Source: Deltaproteobacteria bacterium (GTDB lineage Bacteria; Desulfobacterota; DSM-4660; Desulfatiglandales; HGW-15). Taken from it: a stretch of 6,441 nucleotides of DNA. Positions 1-5,226 of this stretch are shown here, in pieces (position 1 is the stretch's first letter; every line of letters begins with the position of its first letter). The stretch spans positions 1 to 6,441 of the forward strand of contig DAOVAK010000166.1 of assembly GCA_030671095.1 (NCBI GenBank). The letters are read 5' to 3'. The position numbers and the translations under genes were made by a program. The notes beneath the pieces are model-generated. The model had not been told where the DNA came from, ran no database searches, and worked only from the letters and a program-made list of their open reading frames with translations.

Positions 1-246
1 CTCTTTGTGATAGATATACTCCCGGCTGGCGGCCCCTTTGGCACAGAGGGTCCCTGCACTGTGAGGGTTGCTCTTGGTCCCCTCCACTTTTATAATGACC
101 CCATCTTTGACGTAAGCGTCTATGCCACAGTGGGAAAATGGGTTGCAGATGGCGCAAATGGTCTGCCGGATTTCCACGTCACTCTCTTCCACTGGTACTT
201 TGCCTGTGGGTATCCGATTTGCCTCAAAGTACGTGTTGATGCTCAT
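1..246 (-). CDS. Second molybdopterin (bis-MGD) oxidoreductase large subunit, N-terminal fragment cut by the left window edge
   Basis: The minus strand is open from an ATG at 246 to the window edge, giving 82 codons with no stop. The protein starts MSINTYFEANRIPTG and holds an N-terminal [4Fe-4S] motif: Cys31, Cys34, Cys40 and Cys68 (CX2CX5CX27C). After Cys40 comes GIDAYVKDGVIIKVEGT, followed by a GTLCAKGAASREY block. This is the classic layout of the first domain of DMSO-reductase-superfamily enzymes, where the cluster passes electrons to or from the Mo/W-bis-MGD site. There is no Tat signal before the cluster, so a cytoplasmic location is likely. An AGGA at 258-261 lies 11 nt before the ATG, a long spacing, so the start is probable but not certain. 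The gene lies downstream of the ferredoxin and first large-subunit genes and was probably in their operon before the 265-562 element inserted. The catalytic part is outside the window, so the substrate is unknown. It shares the CX2CX5C spacing with the other large subunit. Confidence 0.85.
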   Translation of the reverse strand, partial: MSINTYFEANRIPTGKVPVEESDVEIRQTICAICNPFSHCGIDAYVKDGVIIKVEGTKSNPHSAGTLCAKGAASREYIYHKE

Positions 247-256
247 GATGCTGTTC

Positions 257-264
257 GTCCTTTC
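257..264. repeat. Left target-site duplication GTCCTTTC
   Basis: This is identical to 563-570 and abuts the left end of the inverted repeat exactly. It becomes 9 bp if C256 and C562 are counted, C562 also being the last base of the right inverted repeat. On the minus strand this copy reads GAAAGGAC and supplies the AGGA that may serve the second oxidoreductase gene. Confidence 0.75.
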
Positions 265-326
265 GTAACACTTTAGCCGTTTGAAAAGCCCTTGGGCTAA
301 GCGGCATTCTCTGGAGGAGCCAAAAA
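265..326. repeat. Left terminal inverted repeat of the MITE-like element
   Basis: It consists of an outer 22-nt block (265-286) and an inner 33-nt block (294-326), joined by only 7 nt (agccctt). The inner block contains TTCTCTGGAGG and ends in GCC followed by an A run. It pairs with 486-562. The short connector can fold by itself (AGCCC, TT, GGGCT at 287-298). Confidence 0.8.
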
Positions 327-485
327 ATTTGCTCGGTGCCCTTAAGTATGGCGCACAAAGCGAAGTAGCTCTGAAAGCGGTGTTCTGTCATCATTGAACT
401 TGGGCCGGTCTTTATTTGGGCGGCCTGTGTGCGCAGGCGTCATGGCAAGGGAGGCCGTCTAAGAAAACCTGCGCAGAAGGCAGGG

Positions 486-562
486 TTTTTGGCCCCTCCA
501 GAGAACCCCGCTCAGCCCGCCAAGAGTTTTTGCACGGCTGTTTCAAAGGGCTAAAATGTTAC
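486..562. repeat. Right terminal inverted repeat of the MITE-like element
   Basis: It begins with a T run and GGCCCCTCCAGAGAA (complement of the left inner block, 486-518). A 22-nt connector (519-540) follows, then the outer block TTTCAAAGGGCTAAAATGTTAC (541-562 overall). It is 15 nt longer than the left arm because of the connector. Confidence 0.8.
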
Positions 563-570
563 GTCCTTTC
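563..570. repeat. Right target-site duplication GTCCTTTC
   Basis: This is identical to 257-264 and abuts the right end of the inverted repeat. It lies 36 nt past the stop of the ferredoxin gene in the direction of transcription. Confidence 0.75.
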
Positions 571-606
571 TATACTTTTCCCCTTCAATCAGCCGCCCGT
601 TCTTTC

Positions 607-1263
607 TCATGGTCTGTCCATTCTCGGATTTTCGATGACCCTCTGTTCTACCTGTTTCCACGTATTCCTTGGGAAAATATAGGAAACTTTTGGATGGGTC
701 CCCTCGGATGCAAGCAATTGTTCAGACTTCCTCAGTTTCTCCCGAATAGGACTATTAGGATCATCCAGGTCCCCGAAAACCATGACCTTTGACGGACATT
801 CTGCAACACATGCAGGTTCTCTTCCCTGATCGATTCGATGTACGCATAAATTACACGTGGAAGCCTTTCCGGGCGGATGCATCCGATGGGCTTCTGCAAT
901 CCCTTCGAAGGGTAGGTTTTGCCCGGGGAAATAATCCTCTTCGGGATTTACATCAATGACGCCGTATGGACACGCCTTAATGCACTCACCATGCCCCTGA
1001 CATTTTTTCTGATCAATAAGGACAATTCCATCCGGACGTTTGTAGATCGCATGTTCCGGGCAAGCTTCAACACAAGGCGGACTATCGCAATGCATACAGG
1101 CGTACCGGAAGTATATGATACGGTCGAGTGACTCACTTTCCAATTCCAAGACCCTGTTCCACCACACGCCCGGTCTGGTAAAGTTTTCCTGTTTGCACGC
1201 TATGACGCATGTCATGCAACCGGTACACCGATTCAGATCAAGGAGTATTCCGTATCTCGCCAT
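607..1263 (-). CDS. Four-cluster [4Fe-4S] ferredoxin-type electron-transfer subunit (DmsB/PsrB/NrfC family)
   Basis: This 218-residue protein would carry electrons to or from the molybdenum subunit encoded just upstream. The Cys groups, in order, are C13-C16-C19-C23, C56-C59-C64-C68, C88-(H91)-C94-C98 and C137-C140-C152-C156. Together they fit the four-cluster arrangement of the CISM small subunit family. The third group reads KCQGHGECIKACP: the position of its second cysteine holds His91, so it may bind a [3Fe-4S] or a His-ligated cluster. NarH has Trp at the equivalent place and binds [3Fe-4S]. About 38 residues separate C98 from C137, a longer insert than in many relatives. The segment ECPSKVMVFGDLDDPNSPI after the last cluster is typical of PsrB/PhsB-like proteins. 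No signal peptide or membrane helix is seen. The ATG has a very strong AGGAGGAGG (1271-1279) 7 nt upstream, and the gene begins 34 nt after the large-subunit stop, so the two are co-transcribed. The exact partner reaction is unknown. Confidence 0.93.
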   Translation of the reverse strand: MARYGILLDLNRCTGCMTCVIACKQENFTRPGVWWNRVLELESESLDRIIYFRYACMHCDSPPCVEACPEHAIYKRPDGIVLIDQKKCQGHGECIKACPYGVIDVNPEEDYFPGQNLPFEGIAEAHRMHPPGKASTCNLCVHRIDQGREPACVAECPSKVMVFGDLDDPNSPIREKLRKSEQLLASEGTHPKVSYIFPRNTWKQVEQRVIENPRMDRP

Positions 1264-1270
1264 GATTCAA

Positions 1271-1279
1271 CCTCCTCCT
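1271..1279 (-). promoter_or_regulatory. Strong ribosome binding site AGGAGGAGG of the ferredoxin-type subunit
   Basis: It lies 7 nt before the ATG at 1263 in a 34-nt intergenic gap. It fixes the start and suggests high translation of the small subunit relative to the genes with weak sites upstream. Confidence 0.8.
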
Positions 1280-1297
1280 CATTTTACTCAATCCAGT

Positions 1298-3469
1298 TCA
1301 TGCCTTGACCACCTCACAGACCACCTCTTTATAAGGAGGAAATCCGGAGATGGGATCGAATTGTCTCGGTATCAACTCATTGACATTTGCCTTCGCCCAT
1401 CCATGCATTATGCCCAGGACACCGGGAGGAACCATAATGGTGGGTTTCGCTTTCACACGCATCTGGCCATAAGCAGTCTTAAGAAACACCTCGTCTCCCC
1501 TGTGAATATCTCTCTTAGCCGCATCTTTGGGGTTGATCGTCAAGAGCGGATCTCTCTGAAGTTCCAACAGCCACGGTGAATCTTCTCGCCATTTACTGTG
1601 GGTGATATAGGGAACCCTGGAACCGGAAATCAAAACCAGGGGATATTCTGAGGTTGTCTCCATGGGTTCTCTATATTCGGGCAGACCTGGATAGCCATGT
1701 TTTTCCAGGGCCAGTGAGACGGCTTCGACTTTGCCTGACGGCGTCATGAAACCCGGTTTTTTGTCCGGCCTCATATCTCCTGTTTCATACTTTCTGTACA
1801 ATTCTCGGCCTGAGCCCGGGACATTGACACCTTCTACCTGATTCTTTCTCAAATCCTCATAGCTGATATTCCATAGCCCCAGGATATCGTTGCAGGCCGC
1901 CTCCACGTCCCCGTTGAAAAAGGTGTCTGCATGTCCTAAACGGACGCCTATCTCCAGGGCGATTTGCCAATCTTCTTTGCACTCTCCTAATGGTTTGACG
2001 GGTGTGCGTCCAAATACCTGTCTTCCGAAAAAGGCAAAAGGGGCCAATCTCTCGTAGTTCATGGATGCAGGCAGCACGAGATCCACATAATCATGGGTCT
2101 GTGGACGGTAGAAATAATCCACGGCCATGGCGAACTCGAGGCTTTCAATAGCCTGCTGATATTCGTGTGTCTGTGGCCAGATCATGGTGTTGAAACCCCA
2201 ACCGAGGAATGCTTTGATCTTTCCCTCCTTTATCCACTCAACAAGATAGTTCGTTTGAATCTCAAAGAGTTTCTCTGCCCAGGCGGGGAAGGCTTCCAGG
2301 TCCAATCGGTGCTCCCTCATCTCCATCATTTTGTCACGCATGCAAAACTTTGGCGGGCCATCAGCCCAGTTTGGCCCCCCCATTTCCACCAACGGGTCGG
2401 TAGGTTTTGGAACGCCTCCTGGGATATCAATGTAGCCACATACGGCAGGAACCAACAATATGGCCCGATGGTTGTTTGTGGCGTTCAAATCATGGGTGGT
2501 GGCCTGGGCGCCGGTCAAGAACGCTCCGGGCCGATGTGTGGCATAGAGACGGGCCGCATCAATGATTTTTTTGGCTGGTACCCAGGTAATCCCCTCTACT
2601 TTTTCCGGCGTAAAGCCTTTGACATATGCTTTCAATTCATCGATTCCATGGATCCATTTATCACAGAATTCCTTATCCTCGAGACCTTCCTCGAAAATGA
2701 CGTTCATCATGCCCGCAGCAAGTGCTGCCGTTGTGGCTGGGCGGGGCTGCAAATGGATGTCAGCCAAGGTCCCAGCAGTTGGGCTAATTCTGGGATCCAC
2801 CACAATAAATTTCACACCCCGTTCTTTTGCATCCGCAAGCTGGGCATGACATAGGAAGGGTTGACCGGAATAGGCGGGATTGGTTCCCCAGATGAGCATT
2901 GATTTTGTTTCCTCGGTGGGAAGGCCTCCCATGGTTGGAAACCCATAAGTGAGCAACTCGGCCAACTGGGCAGCTCTTCGGCAGGCCGTGGAACTCTCAC
3001 ACCCGTAATTGACCGAACCGTAGGTGGCTGCTAGGCGTTGGACAGCGGCCCTAGGCTCCTTAGGATCGCCCACATAGAAGAAAACGGCATGAGGCCCGTA
3101 CTCCTCCTTTATTCGATTCAAATGATCCACAATCATGTCATAGGCTTCATCCCAGGAAATTCGAACGTAACCGGGATCAGTTGATCCCTTCGGGTTGGTT
3201 CGCTTCATGGGATATTTTAGACGGTCCGGATGATAAAGTCGCTGGAGGGTCGCATAGGCCTTTGAACAGAGAGGAGATGCAGGAAACCCGGGCCATGGTT
3301 CAATACGGGTCACCACATCACCCCTTCTAAAGAACTTGATTCCGCAAGTTGGGCATTCATTGCAGCCATCACAAAAAGTGTATCCCTCTGTTTCCTCCTC
3401 TGCTTCAGCAGCTCCTGTCTGTGTCTGGGCAAATAACTCTTTATCTACCCTATTCTTGTTGGAAGCCAT
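1298..3469 (-). CDS. Molybdopterin (bis-MGD) oxidoreductase large subunit, DMSO reductase superfamily, probably cytoplasmic
   Basis: This 723-residue catalytic subunit has three regions. An N-terminal [4Fe-4S] domain has Cys33, Cys36, Cys42 and Cys68 (CX2CX5CX25C) plus an extra Cys39. The central molybdopterin domain follows, with YVRISWDEAYDMI (101-113), ESSTACRRAA (158-167), MLIWGTNPAYS (191-201) and FIVVDPRIS (221-229). The C-terminal dinucleotide-binding barrel starts near 605 (EYPLVLISGSR) and includes TINPKDAAKRDIHRGDEVFL. Cys163 in ESSTACRR is my best candidate for the protein ligand to Mo or W, placed by analogy with NapA and FdhF. I chose the ATG at 3469 because AAGGAGGA lies 5 nt upstream. 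An in-frame ATG at 3526 would add 19 residues, including SRRIS, but no hydrophobic stretch follows, so it is not a Tat signal. Length is close to acetylene hydratase (about 730). The ferredoxin gene follows by 34 nt and livG precedes by 92 nt. The family is certain; reaction and metal are not. Confidence 0.93.
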   Translation of the reverse strand: MASNKNRVDKELFAQTQTGAAEAEEETEGYTFCDGCNECPTCGIKFFRRGDVVTRIEPWPGFPASPLCSKAYATLQRLYHPDRLKYPMKRTNPKGSTDPGYVRISWDEAYDMIVDHLNRIKEEYGPHAVFFYVGDPKEPRAAVQRLAATYGSVNYGCESSTACRRAAQLAELLTYGFPTMGGLPTEETKSMLIWGTNPAYSGQPFLCHAQLADAKERGVKFIVVDPRISPTAGTLADIHLQPRPATTAALAAGMMNVIFEEGLEDKEFCDKWIHGIDELKAYVKGFTPEKVEGITWVPAKKIIDAARLYATHRPGAFLTGAQATTHDLNATNNHRAILLVPAVCGYIDIPGGVPKPTDPLVEMGGPNWADGPPKFCMRDKMMEMREHRLDLEAFPAWAEKLFEIQTNYLVEWIKEGKIKAFLGWGFNTMIWPQTHEYQQAIESLEFAMAVDYFYRPQTHDYVDLVLPASMNYERLAPFAFFGRQVFGRTPVKPLGECKEDWQIALEIGVRLGHADTFFNGDVEAACNDILGLWNISYEDLRKNQVEGVNVPGSGRELYRKYETGDMRPDKKPGFMTPSGKVEAVSLALEKHGYPGLPEYREPMETTSEYPLVLISGSRVPYITHSKWREDSPWLLELQRDPLLTINPKDAAKRDIHRGDEVFLKTAYGQMRVKAKPTIMVPPGVLGIMHGWAKANVNELIPRQFDPISGFPPYKEVVCEVVKA

Positions 3470-3474
3470 GGAAA

Positions 3475-3482
3475 TCCTCCTT
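3475..3482 (-). promoter_or_regulatory. Ribosome binding site AAGGAGGA of the molybdopterin oxidoreductase
   Basis: It is 5 nt before the ATG at 3469 and decides in favour of that start over the ATG at 3526, inside whose reading frame this site would lie. Confidence 0.8.
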
Positions 3483-3502
3483 GATGAATTGTCGCCCAAG
3501 TT

Positions 3503-3559
3503 CTTGATTATAAATAAAGGCTTCATGGACTAATGCCCTAATCAAGGCTTGCATGAAGC
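3503..3559 (-). promoter_or_regulatory. Interleaved inverted repeats in the livG-oxidoreductase leader, possible mRNA pseudoknot
   Basis: The 92-nt gap 3470-3561 contains two perfect 8-bp inverted repeats that interlock. GCTTCATG/CATGAAGC occupies 3552-3559 and 3520-3527 (read on the minus strand), and CTTGATTA/TAATCAAG occupies 3539-3546 and 3503-3510. In transcript order the arms run first stem 5', second stem 5', first stem 3', second stem 3', with connectors of 5, 11 and 9 nt. Those lengths are workable for an H-type pseudoknot. A short competing hairpin (GCTT, CATGC, AAGC at 3547-3559) uses the first arm. The ribosome binding site lies about 20 nt downstream of the last arm. It could control translation or mRNA processing between the transporter and enzyme genes, or be a DNA operator. 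Function is unproven, and it does not match a riboswitch class I recognise. Confidence 0.45.
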
Positions 3560-3561
3560 AC

Positions 3562-4278
3562 TTACTCCCCAAGATAAGCCTCAATAACCTTCCTATCCTT
3601 AACGACCTCTTGTGGCTCCCCTTCCGCAATCTTCTCCCCATAATTGAGAACGACCAATTTCGTTGAGAGATTTAATATGGCTTTCATCACGTGCTCTACC
3701 ACGATCAGGGTAATCCCGGAATCACCTATTTCCTTTAGCAGACGCAAGGCCTCCTCCATCTCTGTTGGCGCTAACCCGCTCATCACCTCATCGAACAATA
3801 AGAGCTTGGGCTTGGTCGCCAATGCCCTGGCAATCTCCAACCTCTTGCGATCCACGACTCCAAGCGTTGCGGCCCTCGTCAAGCTCTTTCCACCCAACCC
3901 GATGAACTCCAGAATCCTCTCACATTCTCCCTTAGCCTCGCTCATACTCAGAACCGGATCACTGCCATAAAGCCGACCAATCATCACATTCTGTAAGGCC
4001 GTCATGTGCGTAAAAGGCTTGGTTAACTGGAAAGTCCTGGCTATACCATTCTGACATACCTTATGAGGCTTAAGACCCGTTATATCCCTTCCTCTAAACT
4101 TGATCTCTCCTCTTTCTGGTTTAAGAACACCACTTATCAAATTAAAGAGTGTCGTCTTGCCTGAGCCATTGGGACCGATGAGGCCAATGATCTCGCCTTC
4201 ATTAACGGCAATATCCAGATCGCTGATAGCGACCAGACCTCCGAAAGACTTTGTTAAGCTGTTTACCTCAAGAAACAA
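3562..4278 (-). CDS. livG: Branched-chain amino acid-type ABC transporter ATP-binding protein LivG
   Basis: This 238-residue cytoplasmic ATPase energises the LivH/LivM permease together with LivF. Visible motifs are Walker A GPNGSGKT (35-42), the Q-loop RTFQ (Gln84), Walker B KLLLFDE with the catalytic Glu164, the D-loop region SGLAPTE and the switch His196 in VVEHVMK. The signature, normally LSxGQ, is degenerate: residues 139-143 are LGVVD, followed by RKRLEIARAL. I recall similar DRKRLE forms in a subset of LivG-like proteins, so this is probably a subfamily trait, not decay. The start is a TTG at 4278, overlapping the livM end by 11 nt with a G-rich run upstream. No better start exists, and the family's conserved LEV..LTKSFGG begins at residue 3. 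Length is slightly below E. coli LivG (about 255). The imported substrate cannot be told from the ATPase. Confidence 0.95.
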   Translation of the reverse strand: MFLEVNSLTKSFGGLVAISDLDIAVNEGEIIGLIGPNGSGKTTLFNLISGVLKPERGEIKFRGRDITGLKPHKVCQNGIARTFQLTKPFTHMTALQNVMIGRLYGSDPVLSMSEAKGECERILEFIGLGGKSLTRAATLGVVDRKRLEIARALATKPKLLLFDEVMSGLAPTEMEEALRLLKEIGDSGITLIVVEHVMKAILNLSTKLVVLNYGEKIAEGEPQEVVKDRKVIEAYLGE

Positions 4279-5224
4279 TTTGACTGCCCCCCCTTAAAAG
4301 CCGGTGGCGAGCTTTTGTTATCAACTCAACCAATCCTTCTGGCAAAAATAAGACCACTATAATAAATAGGACGCCAAACACTGCAACGTGCATTCCTCCT
4401 GGCAAATACAGAGAGAGAAATTGTTTAAGTAAAACAAAAAAGACGGACCCGATAATCGGGCCTATAATCGTACCCACACCGCCGACGAAGACGATAATCA
4501 CCGCATCAAAGGTCCAAACTGGTTCGAACAGTCCGCCCGCTCTGAAGGCTGCGCTATAATAGGCATAGATCCCTCCAGTCAAGCCGGCCATGAAAGTGCT
4601 GATCAACAAGGCCAAGAGTTTATGTTTTTGGGTATTAACACCAGAAGCCTCCGCCGCTTCTTCGTCTTCACGAACAGCCATCAAGCCCATTCCAAGTCTT
4701 GAGCGGCTTATCCAATAAACCGCGGCCACTGACAGCACCGCAAAGACTAAACTGAGATAATATCGGGGAATGAGGCTGTAGGCGCTCAAGAGTTTCATGG
4801 GCATGACATCGGCCTCAGGGAGAATCGTGTAAAAGACCGATCTCAGTATCTCCGCCAGGACCAGTGTTCCTATAATAAAATATATACCCTTCAGCCTGAA
4901 GGCAGGAAATCCTATAATCATGGCAAAGATTGTTGCCGCCAATGCCCCTCCCAAGAGCGCGAAGGGAAGGGGCAGTCCAACATGTAGCCAGATGTAACGA
5001 GCGGTCAGGGCCCCTACCCCAAAAAAGGCAGCATGGCCAAGATTCACCTGCCCAGCATATCCGCCAATGACATTCCAGCTCTGAGATAACGTAATATAGA
5101 GCAAAGTCAAAAAGAACCAGGTCAAGACATCGGTTCGCGTGGTTATCAGAGGCATAAATATTAGAAGAATGATTATGCCAGTGATTATTGCCAATTTTTT
5201 CAAGTCGATCGCCAATTTGGACAC
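4268..5224 (-). CDS. livM: Branched-chain amino acid-type ABC transporter permease LivM
   Basis: This 318-residue inner-membrane permease has many hydrophobic segments, the first at about residues 10-27. The family-defining stretch SQSWNVIGGYAGQVNLGHAA lies at 47-66. The cytoplasmic coupling loop that contacts the ATPases is at about 180-203 (GLMAVREDEEAAEASG). The C-terminal membrane part includes FVGGVGTIIGPIIGS (246-260) and ends near LPEGLVELI. Length is normal for LivM proteins outside E. coli, whose version is longer. The assigned start is a GTG at 5224, only 2 nt after the livH stop, and AGGGG nearly touches it. A TTG at 5215 (residue 4) would be about 8 nt from that AGGGG and is an alternative. 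The C-terminus overlaps the livG start, so translation of livH, livM and livG is probably coupled. Confidence 0.95.
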   Translation of the reverse strand: MSKLAIDLKKLAIITGIIILLIFMPLITTRTDVLTWFFLTLLYITLSQSWNVIGGYAGQVNLGHAAFFGVGALTARYIWLHVGLPLPFALLGGALAATIFAMIIGFPAFRLKGIYFIIGTLVLAEILRSVFYTILPEADVMPMKLLSAYSLIPRYYLSLVFAVLSVAAVYWISRSRLGMGLMAVREDEEAAEASGVNTQKHKLLALLISTFMAGLTGGIYAYYSAAFRAGGLFEPVWTFDAVIIVFVGGVGTIIGPIIGSVFFVLLKQFLSLYLPGGMHVAVFGVLFIIVVLFLPEGLVELITKARHRLLRGGSQIVS

Positions 5225-5226
5225 CC

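Larger units (their letters stand above)
265..562. mobile_element. MITE-like non-autonomous element, 298 bp, with long terminal inverted repeats and 8-bp target duplication
   Basis: The ends are GTAACA (265-270) and its complement TGTTAC (557-562). Two blocks of inverted repeat extend inward. The outer block pairs 265-286 with 541-562 (20 of 22 positions). The inner block pairs 294-326 with 486-518 (29 of 33). The connector between blocks is 7 nt on the left and 22 nt on the right, so the left arm looks as if it lost 15 nt. The direct repeat GTCCTTTC flanks the element at 257-264 and 563-570. The core (327-485) holds no convincing gene. Long inverted repeats, a target duplication and no transposase are the marks of a MITE. 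Elements of the IS66 family are known for GTAA termini and 8-bp duplications, so an IS66-type transposase may have mobilised it; that link is inference. The element lies between two genes and does not break either. Confidence 0.8.

Noticed and set aside
7..276. An 89-codon plus-strand open frame near the left edge
   Set aside because: It is antisense to the second oxidoreductase, whose minus-strand translation has a full cluster motif. The plus-strand product has no recognisable features.
284..298. A minus-strand terminator (AGCCC, AA, GGGCT, TTTTC)
   Set aside because: The stem is very short with a two-base loop and is better explained as part of the left inverted repeat. I would not call it a terminator without expression data.
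461..490. A rho-independent terminator on the plus strand (CCTGC, loop, GCAGG, T run)
   Set aside because: The stem is only about five pairs, it lies in the element's core, and no plus-strand gene ends nearby.
416..792. Two overlapping plus-strand open frames of 88 and 78 codons running out of the MITE-like element
   Set aside because: They start inside the inverted-repeat element or its right arm and run antisense into the ferredoxin gene. There is no good ribosome binding site and no protein character.
2093..2854. A 253-codon plus-strand open frame
   Set aside because: It lies fully antisense to the large oxidoreductase subunit. Its composition is what the complement of that gene gives, and no domain is recognisable.
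3467..3526. An N-terminal extension of the oxidoreductase with SRRIS, as a Tat signal
   Set aside because: No hydrophobic region or cleavage site follows, and the strong ribosome binding site at 3475-3482 falls inside the extension.
3470..3561. A molybdenum-cofactor riboswitch before the oxidoreductase
   Set aside because: The gap is shorter than that RNA class usually needs, and I do not see its conserved core. The interleaved repeats are a different structure.
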